Below, one piece after another: positions 14,819 to 22,767 of a stretch of 35,148 nucleotides of DNA. How positions within the stretch are numbered: the stretch's first letter is position 1; every line of letters begins with the position of its first letter. The DNA is from JBJXHC01 sp046160825 (GTDB taxonomy: Bacteria; Bacteroidota; Ignavibacteria; UBA10030; UBA6906): positions 1 to 35,148 of the forward strand of contig JBJXHC010000061.1 of the NCBI GenBank assembly GCA_046160825.1, in the 5' to 3' direction. Below the pieces are notes generated by a model. It saw only the letters and a list, made by a program, of their open reading frames with translations, did not search any database and was not told the origin of the DNA. The translations under genes and the position numbers were made by a program.

Positions 14819-16125
14819 GCGGCCACCTGTTGTGCGACAGGCTCACCGAAACATATGCCGTCCTGTACTTCTCGGATTCTGACGGGAAGAATTTCATTCC
14901 GTTCGACTAGGTCGGCTGGAACTCCGACACGGACATAGTTCTCAGCAAATCCCAACCTCAAACCATCCTCACAATCCTCTTCAAACAGGACGGGTAATAT
15001 GCGGCCAACCATGAACGCGGCGAATGCGCTTTTCTTTTTTTGCCCCATCAGGCGAAGGACTTCACTTCGCTTGAACCGAACCTTGGGTTCAACACTATTC
15101 CCGAAGACTGCCGCGGGCGTGTTCGGTCGCTCTGAATAAGTGAATATATGGAGATACGAAACGGGAAGCTGCTCAATGAATTCAACCGTTTCAGAAAAGT
15201 GACGCTCTGTTTCCCCGGGAAACCCGACGATAACGTCTGCACCAATGCCACAGTCAGGAATTGCATATGTTATTCGATTAATCAAGGAGCGGTAGTCATT
15301 TGTCGAGTACCTTCGCCTCATCGCCCGGAGAATTGTGTCGCTGCCGCTTTGTAGGGGAATATGGAAATGCCTGCAGAGCCGTGAGGATGTTGCAATGAGA
15401 TTGATGATTTCATCGGTCAGGAGATTCGGTTCAATGGAACTGATCCGAACGCGGGCAAGTCCTTCGATATCATCCAGTGCTTTAAGAAGATCGACGAGCG
15501 ATAATTCCTGTTTCTTCCCGTAATCTCCAACGTTCACACCGGTCAACGTAATCTCTTTGAACCCATGAGCGACAAGTGTCCTCGCCTGGACAATGCATTC
15601 CTCCAGTGACTGACTTCTGCTTGTTCCCCGAGCAAGTGGAATCGTACAGAAGCTGCAGTTAAAGTCACAGCCATCCTGCACCTTCAAGTACGCCCGGGTT
15701 CTGTTACCCGAAATGGTTGTATAGGCCGGGCCAAAGTTATTCACGGCTTCGATATCAGAAACAACAATACGGGGATGACTGCTCTTCTCAAACGACCCAA
15801 CATGGTCAAACAGATCAAACTTTTCCTTTGCCCCAACAACAAGATCCACCCCGTCAATAGACGCAACCTCTTCCGGCTCCAATTGCGCATAGCATCCTGT
15901 GACAATAACAAATGGTTCCGCCGATGTCCGCACTGACTTCCGGATGACTTGACGACACTCTCTGTTTGCGCGTGCTGTCACGCTACACGTGTTGATCACA
16001 CAAACATCCGCCGGTTGACCGAATTCCACTATCTCGAACCCGCGGTCGAGGAATTGCTTCCCGATTGCTGAGGATTCGGCAAAGTTTAGTTTGCAACCAA
16101 GCGTATGGAGCGAGACTGTGGGCAT
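14815..16125 (-). CDS. mtaB: tRNA t6A37 methylthiotransferase MtaB
   Basis: A 436-residue radical-SAM enzyme that adds a methylthio group to t6A at tRNA position 37. The N-terminal UPF0004 domain opens with 'SLHTLGCKLNFAES' and continues with 'VINTCSVTARANRECRQ' and 'VTGCYAQ', which supply the first cluster cysteines. The radical-SAM motif CxxxCxxC is in 'VQDGCDFNCSFCTIPLARG', and a TRAM-like tail ends the protein. The frame is open to 16179, but homology starts at the ATG at 16125. No ribosome-binding site fits there: a terminator T-run directly precedes the start. The Sua5/YrdC enzyme encoded at 33009-33617 makes the precursor of its substrate modification. Confidence 0.94.
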   Translation of the reverse strand: MPTVSLHTLGCKLNFAESSAIGKQFLDRGFEIVEFGQPADVCVINTCSVTARANRECRQVIRKSVRTSAEPFVIVTGCYAQLEPEEVASIDGVDLVVGAKEKFDLFDHVGSFEKSSHPRIVVSDIEAVNNFGPAYTTISGNRTRAYLKVQDGCDFNCSFCTIPLARGTSRSQSLEECIVQARTLVAHGFKEITLTGVNVGDYGKKQELSLVDLLKALDDIEGLARVRISSIEPNLLTDEIINLIATSSRLCRHFHIPLQSGSDTILRAMRRRYSTNDYRSLINRITYAIPDCGIGADVIVGFPGETERHFSETVEFIEQLPVSYLHIFTYSERPNTPAAVFGNSVEPKVRFKRSEVLRLMGQKKKSAFAAFMVGRILPVLFEEDCEDGLRLGFAENYVRVGVPADLVERNEILPVRIREVQDGICFGEPVAQQVAA

Positions 16126-16126
16126 T

Positions 16127-16166
16127 GAAAATATAAAAAGAGCTGCCCGCCAACAGCGAGCAGCCC
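16127..16166 (-). terminator. Intrinsic terminator after rpsA, immediately before mtaB
   Basis: On the minus strand a GC-rich stem (GGGCTGCTCGC with GCGGGCAGCTC, about 11 pairs including two G-U) closes a short loop within 16140-16166. It is followed by TTTTTATATTTT (16139-16128). The ATG of mtaB begins at 16125, two bases after this tract, so the terminator occupies the whole space where a leader would lie. Confidence 0.8.
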
Positions 16167-16188
16167 TGTGAATGTGCAAACGGCGAGA

Positions 16189-18003
16189 CTAGTTCTCAGT
16201 AGGAATGGACGTATCGCCGCTCGGTGTTTGACCGGTGATCGTCGCCGATTCGCCGATGGTTGACGAAGGCGGTGTGTTTTTCTCCTGATAGTCCTCGATA
16301 ATCTTGGACTCACTTCCCTTCTGAAATTCCACTGCCGAAAGGACGATCTTCTTGGAGTCTTTATCGAATTCGACAACCCGCAACTGAAGGACGTCATCTA
16401 CCTTGAATTTGTCAGCAATGTTCTTGATCTGCGTTGAGGAGAGTTGTGAAACGGGAACAAATCCATCCACACCCATTGGCAACTCGACAATCACGCCCTT
16501 CTCAATGATGCGGACGATTTTGCCCTGGACTTCAGTGCCAACCTTGTATGTCTCCCCGAATGCATCCCATGGGTTATCGCCGATCTGTTTGTGACCGAGC
16601 GAAATACGGCGCTGGTCAACATCGACGCCAAGGATCACCACTTCGATCTCATCACCCTTCTTCACAACTTCGCCCGGATGACGGATTTTCTTGGTCCACG
16701 AGAGATCGGAAATGTGGACGAGACCGTCAACGCCCTGTTCCAATTCGACAAACACGCCGAAGTTCGTCAGGTTGCGGACGACACCCTTATGGCGGGAGCC
16801 GACGGGATACTTCTGCATAAGCGTCAACCAAGGATCCGGTTCAAGCTGCTTGATGCCGAGAGAGGTCTTCTTGCTGTCTTTGTCGAGACTGAGGATCACA
16901 GCTTCCACCATCTGCCCCATCGAAACCACCTGTGATGGGTGCTTGATGTGTTGCGTCCAGCTCATCTCGGAAATATGGATCAGACCCTCGATACCCTTTT
17001 CGATCTCGACGAATGCCCCGTAATCTGCAAGCGACACAACCTTGCCGACGACCTTCGTGCCGACAGGATACTTGTCCTGTATATTGTCCCACGGATGCGG
17101 TTGGAGTTGTTTATAGCCGAGCGAGATGCGTTTCTTTTCCTGATCGAAGTCAAGCACGACCACGTTAATTGTCTGATCAAGCTTGACGATTTCGGAAGGG
17201 TGATTGATGCGGCCCCAGGAAAGATCGGTAATGTGGACAAGACCATCCACGCCACCGAGATCGACGAACACGCCAAAGTCTGTGATCGCCTTGACTGTTC
17301 CTTCCAGAATTTGTCCCTTCTCCAATTTATCGAGAATGGCCTTACGCTGGCCGGACATTTCTTCTTCTACAAGGATCTTATGGCTGACCACCACGTTCTC
17401 TGACGGGTGATTGATTTTTACAACCCGGAAATCCATTGACTTTCCAATGAAGGCATCGAAGTCACGCACAGGACGAACGTCGATTTGCGAGCCGGGAAGT
17501 AAGGCGTCAATCCCGAGAAGGTCCACGACAATACCACCCTTGATGCGGCGGACGCAGCGGCCTTGCAAAACTTCTCCGGTTGAATATGCCTTGGTGACTC
17601 GCTCCCATACACGCATAAAGTCAGCCCGCTTACGTGAAAGCACAAGCTGGCCGTCCTTGTTCTCAACGCTCTCGAGAAACACTTCGATCTGGTCGCCGAT
17701 CTTGAGTTCATCAGGTTTGCTGAATTCCGACAGCGGCACAAGGCCTTCGGACTTGAACCCAATATCGACAGTGACTTCACTTTCCCCGATGAGAACAATG
17801 CGTCCGTTAACAATTTCGCCTTCGCTGATCGTGCCAAGTGTTCCCTCGTACAGTTTCAGCAGGTCATTGTATTCGGCATCGCCGTAATCACCTTCGTCGG
17901 CGCGCTTCCATCGGGTGACGCCATTCTTCACTTTGGTGGCCGTTGGTTTTTCGGCAGCACCGGAAAGAGTTGTTGGTTTCGCAACGGTTGTTTCTTCAGC
18001 CAT
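16189..18003 (-). CDS. rpsA: 30S ribosomal protein S1
   Basis: A 604-residue protein with six S1 (OB-fold) RNA-binding domains. They start near 'GEIVNGRIVLIGESEVTVDI', 'GEVLQGRCVRRIKGGIVVDL', 'GQILEGTVKAITDFGVFVDL', 'GTKVVGKVVSLADYGAFVEI', 'GSRHKGVVRNLTNFGVFVEL' and 'GTEVQGKIVRIIEKGVIVEL'. Domains 3-5 have the highly conserved form. S1 brings mRNA to the small ribosomal subunit. The start has GGAGG six bases upstream. It follows ispH in the order cmk-ispH-rpsA, seen in many bacteria. The 184-base leader contains inverted repeats, and a terminator follows the gene. Confidence 0.96.
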   Translation of the reverse strand: MAEETTVAKPTTLSGAAEKPTATKVKNGVTRWKRADEGDYGDAEYNDLLKLYEGTLGTISEGEIVNGRIVLIGESEVTVDIGFKSEGLVPLSEFSKPDELKIGDQIEVFLESVENKDGQLVLSRKRADFMRVWERVTKAYSTGEVLQGRCVRRIKGGIVVDLLGIDALLPGSQIDVRPVRDFDAFIGKSMDFRVVKINHPSENVVVSHKILVEEEMSGQRKAILDKLEKGQILEGTVKAITDFGVFVDLGGVDGLVHITDLSWGRINHPSEIVKLDQTINVVVLDFDQEKKRISLGYKQLQPHPWDNIQDKYPVGTKVVGKVVSLADYGAFVEIEKGIEGLIHISEMSWTQHIKHPSQVVSMGQMVEAVILSLDKDSKKTSLGIKQLEPDPWLTLMQKYPVGSRHKGVVRNLTNFGVFVELEQGVDGLVHISDLSWTKKIRHPGEVVKKGDEIEVVILGVDVDQRRISLGHKQIGDNPWDAFGETYKVGTEVQGKIVRIIEKGVIVELPMGVDGFVPVSQLSSTQIKNIADKFKVDDVLQLRVVEFDKDSKKIVLSAVEFQKGSESKIIEDYQEKNTPPSSTIGESATITGQTPSGDTSIPTEN

Positions 18004-18028
18004 TCATCCTCCGAATGTTTGACATAAC

Positions 18029-18101
18029 GTCCTGAAGCCTCAGGACATCCCTTGCATCTTCCTGCATCCGTCGTCATCAGAACGGTTGCTCTACGGATGC
18101 A
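18029..18101 (-). promoter_or_regulatory. Structured leader of rpsA with two inverted repeats
   Basis: Within the ispH-rpsA gap, TGCATCCGT (18063-18071) pairs with ACGGATGCA (18093-18101) around a 21-base loop. GTCCTGA (18029-18035) pairs perfectly with TCAGGAC (18040-18046) around four bases. The second stem ends 26 bases before the rpsA start. S1 mRNAs in other bacteria are repressed by S1 through leader structure, so an autoregulatory role is plausible but unproven. Confidence 0.4.
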
Positions 18102-18187
18102 AAGGGAGCTATGATGTGTGATTGTGTTTATTGAATTATGATGACATGTGTCTGAGACATTGTGCAGACACCACACAGAGACAATCC

Positions 18188-19084
18188 CTATGTTGCTGCT
18201 GGCTCCATCGAGAACATGATTTCGATGCTCTGTTTCATCTGTTCCATCAGCCATTGCGGTGTTGATGTTGCGCCACTGATTCCTACTCGCTCCTTGCCCA
18301 CAAACCAGTCGCGCTGCAATTCGTTTTCATTCTCGACAAAATACGTGCTTGGATTTGCAGCACGGCATATTTCATACAACACTTTCCCGTTGGAGGAATT
18401 CCTCCCCGCCACAAACAGCATCACATCGTTTTGCCGGGCAAATTCCCGCAACTTCTTGTCACGCCCGGAAACCTGCCCGCAGATTGTATCCTTTGCGTGA
18501 AAGTCAATGGCAGATTCTTCAAACGTCCCGACAACGACGTCGGCGATTTTTTCCTTCATTGATTCGGCAATCTCATGGAAGGTTGCCTTGTCCATCGTTG
18601 TCTGTGAGAACAACACGGTTTTCTTGTTGAGATCAAGAATATCTATCTCTTCAACTGATTTGATAACTTTCGCTTCCCCATTGGTATGTCCCACAAGTCC
18701 GATAACTTCCGCATGGTCCTTCTTCCCGAAGATTACCACTTGATATCCCTTGTCATAGAACTTACGTATGCGCTCTTGCACCTTGGTTACCACTGGGCAG
18801 GTCGCATCAATCAATGTCACTTTATGCTGACGAGCTAACTGATACGTGAGGGGCGGCTCGCCGTGAGCACGGATCAATACTTTCTTGCCTTGAAGAGTCG
18901 GGAAGTCCTCCTGTCGAACTGTACGCATCCCCTGTTGCTCGAGTCTGGCGACCTCCATCGGATTATGGATGATGGCACCCAACGAGTACAATTCAGAAGA
19001 CTGCTGCATTTCTTCTTCAGCAATTTCTATGGTGCGTACCACGCCCCAGCAAAACCCTGCGTTCTTGTCGATGGTAACGGTCAT
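18188..19084 (-). CDS. ispH: 4-hydroxy-3-methylbut-2-enyl diphosphate reductase IspH
   Basis: A 298-residue iron-sulfur enzyme that makes IPP and DMAPP in the last step of the MEP isoprenoid pathway. The three cluster cysteines are C12 ('AGFCWGVVRTIE'), C96 ('IDATCPVVTKVQ') and C202 ('DTICGQVSGRD'). Substrate-binding histidines are in 'GAIIHNP' (H40), 'IRAHGEPP' (H74) and 'GHTNGEA' (H133), and 'ISGATSTPQWLM' lies near the C-terminus. The ATG overlaps the cmk stop by four bases, so the two genes are translationally coupled. The window therefore supports an MEP-type isoprenoid route in this organism. Confidence 0.96.
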   Translation of the reverse strand: MTVTIDKNAGFCWGVVRTIEIAEEEMQQSSELYSLGAIIHNPMEVARLEQQGMRTVRQEDFPTLQGKKVLIRAHGEPPLTYQLARQHKVTLIDATCPVVTKVQERIRKFYDKGYQVVIFGKKDHAEVIGLVGHTNGEAKVIKSVEEIDILDLNKKTVLFSQTTMDKATFHEIAESMKEKIADVVVGTFEESAIDFHAKDTICGQVSGRDKKLREFARQNDVMLFVAGRNSSNGKVLYEICRAANPSTYFVENENELQRDWFVGKERVGISGATSTPQWLMEQMKQSIEIMFSMEPAAT

Positions 19085-19767
19085 GATTTGTTTTTGAAAA
19101 CCCGCACAGCTTCCTTCACCACGAAATCCACTTGCTCTTGAATACTCATGTTCGATGTATCGAGCACGATTGCATCTTCTGCACGCTTGAGAGGACTTGC
19201 CTCACGTGTTGAGTCTCGCCGGTCCCGTTCCTCAATCTCTTTCATGAATTCAGCAACATCCCTTTTGATCCCGCGTCGCTCCAGTTCTGACTGCCGGCGG
19301 CGCGCCCGTGATTCAAGTCCAGCCCCCATAAAAATCTTGAGGTCAGCTTCCGGAAACACCACCGTCCCAATGTCTCTCCCTTCAAGCACTACTCCTCTAC
19401 CCTCCGCCATCCGACGCTGCTCTTGTACCATCGCCTCACGAACTCTTCGAATTCCACTGACAGCGCTGACAGCTTTGGTTACCTCAACACTCCGGATCTC
19501 ATCCGAAACATCGTCACCATCAAGCAGAACTTCTGTATCGTTCCCTTGTCGATGAAGTTCGACATGAGTGGTTCTTATCAACTGTGCAATCGCCACTTCA
19601 TCATGCGGGTTGAGTCCTGTCCGAAGCACTTTGAGAGTAACCGCCCTGTACATCGCTCCCGTATCCAAATGGAGGTAGCCAAGCTGCACTGCAACAAGGC
19701 GGGCTGTTGTCGTCTTACCGGAGGCCGCGGGCCCGTCTATCGCTATTACCAGCTTCTTCTCTGTCAA
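19081..19767 (-). CDS. cmk: Cytidylate kinase
   Basis: Cmk phosphorylates CMP and dCMP. The P-loop 'AIDGPAASGKTTTAR' is near the N-terminus, followed by 'YLHLDTGAMYRAVTLK', 'GRGVVLEGRDIGTVVFPEAD' and a lid with 'ERDRRDSTREASPLKRAEDA'. No ATG or GTG lies in the right place. The TTG at 19767 gives 228 residues and aligns with the family start, whereas another in-frame TTG at 19818 adds 17 residues without homology. Neither has a clear ribosome-binding site. The stop overlaps the ispH start by four bases. It is divergent from the TrmH-family gene. Confidence 0.92.
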   Translation of the reverse strand: MTEKKLVIAIDGPAASGKTTTARLVAVQLGYLHLDTGAMYRAVTLKVLRTGLNPHDEVAIAQLIRTTHVELHRQGNDTEVLLDGDDVSDEIRSVEVTKAVSAVSGIRRVREAMVQEQRRMAEGRGVVLEGRDIGTVVFPEADLKIFMGAGLESRARRRQSELERRGIKRDVAEFMKEIEERDRRDSTREASPLKRAEDAIVLDTSNMSIQEQVDFVVKEAVRVFKNKS

Positions 19768-19838
19768 CGTAGATGCGAAATTGATTAGAAATATAAGCAA
19801 TTCGCTGCATTGCCGCAACCAATGTTGCTTTCAAATCA

Positions 19839-19866
19839 TTGCCAGAATGCCTGATTTGACTATATT
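19839..19866 (+). promoter_or_regulatory. Promoter of the TrmH-family methyltransferase gene
   Basis: TTGCCA (19839-19844) and TATATT (19861-19866), each matching five of six consensus bases, are 16 bases apart. The leader before the GTG start is about 20 bases and contains the AGGAG ribosome-binding site. Confidence 0.55.
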
Positions 19867-19891
19867 TGGGTAAACTTCAGGAGAATACGAA

Positions 19892-20428
19892 GTGAGAAAA
19901 TCCACTCATGAGGAAATTGCTGTCCGAAGAATCCGAAAGGAGGACGCTGCAACAGTCAAGCGGCTTCCCATCTTTGTACTTCTAGACAACGTCAGGAGTT
20001 TGTATAACGTCGGATCAATTTTTCGCACGGCAGACGGAGCTCTCATTGAGAAACTGTTGCTGACCGGCTACACTCCACGACCACCCCGCAAAGAGATTGA
20101 GAAGACCGCTCTCGGCGCGACGGAGACAGTTCCCTGGGAGCATTTCGAACACTCCCAAGACGCCATCGCATCTGCACGCGGGTTAGGAGCAAAAATATGT
20201 GTCCTTGAACAGACAACAGAAAGCAACCCGTACTACAACATCCGTAAATCCGATTTTCCCCTCTGTCTGGTTGTGGGAAATGAAATCACCGGCATCTCTC
20301 CCTCGATCGTCGAGGCCGCCGATATGGCAATTGACATCCCAATGTACGGGATGAAGCAATCGTTGAATGTCGCTGTGGCCTCTGGCATCGCACTGTTTGA
20401 ACTTGCACGAATATTCCGGGAGAAATGA
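19892..20428 (+). CDS. TrmH/SpoU-family RNA 2'-O-methyltransferase
   Basis: A 178-residue SPOUT-class enzyme. The three family motifs are present: motif 1 'LLDNVRSLYNVGSIFRTADG' (about residues 30-49, with the conserved N and R), motif 2 'CLVVGNEITGIS' and motif 3 'IPMYGMKQSLNVAVASGIAL'. Such enzymes use SAM to methylate the 2'-O of tRNA or rRNA riboses through a knotted fold. The exact nucleotide cannot be told from sequence. The start is GTG at 19892, supported by AGGAG eight bases upstream. The gene ends two bases before the convergent AlbA_2 gene. Confidence 0.92.
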   Translation: MRKSTHEEIAVRRIRKEDAATVKRLPIFVLLDNVRSLYNVGSIFRTADGALIEKLLLTGYTPRPPRKEIEKTALGATETVPWEHFEHSQDAIASARGLGAKICVLEQTTESNPYYNIRKSDFPLCLVVGNEITGISPSIVEAADMAIDIPMYGMKQSLNVAVASGIALFELARIFREK

Positions 20429-20430
20429 TC

Positions 20431-21099
20431 CTACTTCGACGACATGTCATACGCGAGGGTGAAGTAGTCACTGCGTTCCAACGTGTGAATGCGCACCACA
20501 CCGGCGCGCACAAGGGAAACGAGAATGCGCGACGCCCGCTGCTCTGAAATATTCACCAACCGGCTGAACTCTCTCGTGGTAATCCGTTCATTCACATCCA
20601 GATAACTGAACAGCCTCTTCTCGTTCTCCCCGATTTCGATCCGCATCGGCGGGGCATCGGGCTGTTCATCGCGCAGAATCCTCACGACTTCTTTGCTCGC
20701 CATCACCGTCTTGTCATTCACACGAATAAAGACCTTGGTTTCTTCCTCTGCATTGCCATTCAGATGTCCGGTAAAATAATGTGGTTTGGTATCGCTCTCT
20801 TCAACATAGGCAACGATCACATCAACATCACCATAGGCCACAATATCCAAAATGGGCGAGATTTCCGGAAGACAAAGAACCGATCCCGCATGTCGGATCA
20901 AGTCAACTTCGCTTTTTTCACTCTCAACGCCGACGATCGATCCGTCGTCATCAACTCCAAAAAGAATATGTCCGCCCTTGGTATTCGCGAACGCGACCAA
21001 CGCACGGGCGATTTTTTCGGGACTTGATACTTTTCGTTTGAACTCAACATCAAAACCCTCTCCTTCCTCAATCAACCGGTCTATGTCCTTATAGTCCAT
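20431..21099 (-). CDS. AlbA_2 (Schlafen-type) domain regulator with C-terminal winged helix
   Basis: A 222-residue protein. Residues about 8-125 are an AlbA_2 domain: 'GFDVEFKRKVSSPEKIARAL' and 'VAFANTKGGHILFGVDDDG' are its hallmarks. The C-terminal 70 residues look like a winged helix ('ITTREFSRLVNISEQRASRI', 'LVSLVRAGVVRIH'). It is probably a DNA-binding regulator, but its target is unknown. The ATG at 21099 is chosen because GAGGA precedes it, although the frame is open to 21144. Its first 11 bases overlap the end of mtgA, so the two are co-transcribed. Confidence 0.82.
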   Translation of the reverse strand: MDYKDIDRLIEEGEGFDVEFKRKVSSPEKIARALVAFANTKGGHILFGVDDDGSIVGVESEKSEVDLIRHAGSVLCLPEISPILDIVAYGDVDVIVAYVEESDTKPHYFTGHLNGNAEEETKVFIRVNDKTVMASKEVVRILRDEQPDAPPMRIEIGENEKRLFSYLDVNERITTREFSRLVNISEQRASRILVSLVRAGVVRIHTLERSDYFTLAYDMSSK

Positions 21100-21937
21100 G
21101 GTCTTCCTCGGTAGTGTCAGTGGAATCGATTTCTTCCGGCACAATGAACTCCTCCGGGACTGGAGTCGGGACTTCCATATGAGGATTTGATTGGACCTCT
21201 TCCGCTGTTTCTGGGGCGATTCTTCTTGCCTTCATTCGACTCAAGACGATGTTTTTCCGACGCAAGACGTAGCGACTGTTGTCGGTGGGTTTGTGGCTCA
21301 AAGGAGCAGGGATGATAGCAGCAAGCCGAACTGTTTCCTCAAGCGTAAGCTCCGAAGCGGACTTTCCAAAATATGTTCTTGCCGCGGATTCAATGCCGAA
21401 GATTCCGCTTCCCCATTCAATCACATTCAAATAAATTTCCAGTATTCTGCTCTTTGTGAGGGTCTTTTCCATCATTACGGTGATAAGAGCCTCCTTGAGT
21501 TTACGGACCGGATCTTTGGAGGTTGACAGATAGAGGTTCTTTGCAAGTTGTTGTGTGATGGTGCTGGCACCACGCGCAGCGCGTTGTTCCTTAATGTTCC
21601 GTTCAATGGACTCCTGAACTTCGTACCAGTCAAATCCACCATGACTGAAGAATGTTCCATCTTCGGCAACAACTATCGCATCAATAACGTGTTTCGGGAG
21701 ACGTGAGAGGGGGATCCATCGCTGCTTAATGGTGAGGGTCTTACCACGATCCTCTGCCTCATCAATGCGCTGCTGCATGAATGCAGTTCGTTCCGGAATT
21801 TCAGCCTTGAGCTTGAGAATACTGAAGAAGGGAATTGTTGCCAGCTCGACCAACGCTATTATCGTAAAAAATAGAAAGAGGCTTTTCACCTTGTGGTTCT
21901 TCACCCACAGAGCAAACACACGCAATGTCTTCATCAT
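21089..21937 (-). CDS. mtgA: Monofunctional peptidoglycan transglycosylase
   Basis: A 282-residue GT51 enzyme that polymerises lipid II into glycan strands at the outer face of the inner membrane. One membrane helix lies near residues 18-40 ('SLFLFFTIIALVELATIPFF'). Motif 1 is 'VAEDGTFFSHGGFDW', carrying the catalytic glutamate; motif 2 is 'RGASTITQQLAKNLYL'; then come 'RKLKEALITVMMEKTLTKSR' and 'EIYLNVIEWGSGIFGIE'. An acidic tail of about 40 residues, rich in P, E and D, is unusual. The ATG at 21937 is preferred over an in-frame TTG at 21955. It lies between ruvX and the AlbA_2 gene in a minus-strand run. Confidence 0.92.
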   Translation of the reverse strand: MMKTLRVFALWVKNHKVKSLFLFFTIIALVELATIPFFSILKLKAEIPERTAFMQQRIDEAEDRGKTLTIKQRWIPLSRLPKHVIDAIVVAEDGTFFSHGGFDWYEVQESIERNIKEQRAARGASTITQQLAKNLYLSTSKDPVRKLKEALITVMMEKTLTKSRILEIYLNVIEWGSGIFGIESAARTYFGKSASELTLEETVRLAAIIPAPLSHKPTDNSRYVLRRKNIVLSRMKARRIAPETAEEVQSNPHMEVPTPVPEEFIVPEEIDSTDTTEEDHGL

Positions 21938-21978
21938 TCCGGTTGAGCCTCGCAATGAGTCGGCTGTATTTTCTGCAC

Positions 21979-22410
21979 CTACGACGACTGACTCTGCAAG
22001 TACTCTTGCAGCAACAAACGGGCGGCCATTTCATCGACACGCCGCTTCTCCTGTCTCTTCTTCTTTTTCATCCCACCCTGAATGAACACACGTTTTGCCT
22101 CAACCGAGGAAAAGCTCTCGTCCCATGTTTCAATTCCTACATCGACGACAAGCTTCAGTGCGTTGATGAAACTCTCGACCTCAAGCGCTTTCGGTCCCAT
22201 CTCACCGGCGGCATTGTACGGCATGCCAACAAGAATGAGCGCTACATTTTGATCTTTGATTATCTCTTGAATGCGCGAAAGTAGTCGCGCATCATTCTCA
22301 AATGTTCCGACACCTTGTGCGATAATCCGCATCGGATCGCTGATGGAAATTCCCACGCGCTTGCTGCCGTAGTCTATTCCGAGAATGCGGCCAGTGTTCC
22401 GGGTCGTCAT
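21979..22410 (-). CDS. ruvX: Holliday-junction resolvase-like YqgF/RuvX
   Basis: A 143-residue RNase H-fold protein. D13 in 'ILGIDYGSKRVGIS' and 'WDESFSSVEAKR' supply acidic active-site residues, and the C-terminal 'KRRVDEMAARLLLQEYL' adds the last one. The family acts on 16S rRNA 5'-end processing in E. coli and on Holliday junctions in some other bacteria. The start overlaps the stop of the HU-like gene by four bases (ATGA), so it would normally depend on that gene for translation. The frameshift in the upstream gene could weaken this coupling. Confidence 0.92.
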   Translation of the reverse strand: MTTRNTGRILGIDYGSKRVGISISDPMRIIAQGVGTFENDARLLSRIQEIIKDQNVALILVGMPYNAAGEMGPKALEVESFINALKLVVDVGIETWDESFSSVEAKRVFIQGGMKKKKRQEKRRVDEMAARLLLQEYLQSQSS

Positions 22411-22758
22411 GTCTTGAAATTCCCCGATGCGCTCGAGAGTTCAGTCTTTAGTGTACGCTTGAGAATTTCGCTCAGGTGCTTTCCCGGTTTAAAGTGTGTC
22501 TTCCGATGCGCGGGGGCGATGATAATTTCACCGGCTCTCGGATTCCTCGCCTTGGGTTTTGATTTTGTCGGTTTTATCTCGATCACACCGAAGCTCCAGA
22601 TCTCAATGCGCAATGCGGGTTCATTCGTTTCAAGGATCTCGCTCAAGACATGAAAGACTTTCATCCGTCCATTGCTCTGCTGTAGGAAGGGTCGTTCCCC
22701 TGTTCTGTGCCACCCTGGTAGCCACATCTCTTTTCGTGTACGTTCGTCCCTGACTCAT
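22407..22758 (-). pseudogene. HU/IHF-family DNA-binding protein, broken by a one-base frameshift
   Basis: From an ATG at 22758 with a strong AGGAGGG site, the first 32 codons read 'GRTYTKRDVATRVAQ...EQWTD'. This is a typical HU first helix, after which the frame loses homology. One base further along, the next frame continues with 'KVFHVLSEILETNEPALRIE', 'WSFGVIEIK', 'ARNPRAGEIIIAPAHRKTHF' and 'KPGKHLSEIL', the HU beta-arm and C-terminus. The break is at 22661-22665, where one extra base would restore a protein of about 116 residues if removed. It could be a real mutation, a sequencing error or, less likely, programmed +1 frameshifting. The stop overlaps the ruvX start; the rsh gene ends 9 bases upstream. 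Confidence 0.85.
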
Positions 22759-22767
22759 CCTTCCCTC

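Noticed and set aside
14201..14938. Open frame of 245 codons on the plus strand
   Set aside because: It is antisense to the DUF512 gene and the end of mtaB, both of which have clear family motifs. It resembles no known protein.
22407..22727. Reading the HU-like gene as a short intact protein starting inside the second frame
   Set aside because: That frame upstream of 22664 encodes sequence unlike HU, whereas the other frame encodes the missing HU N-terminus with a strong ribosome-binding site. A frameshift explains both halves.
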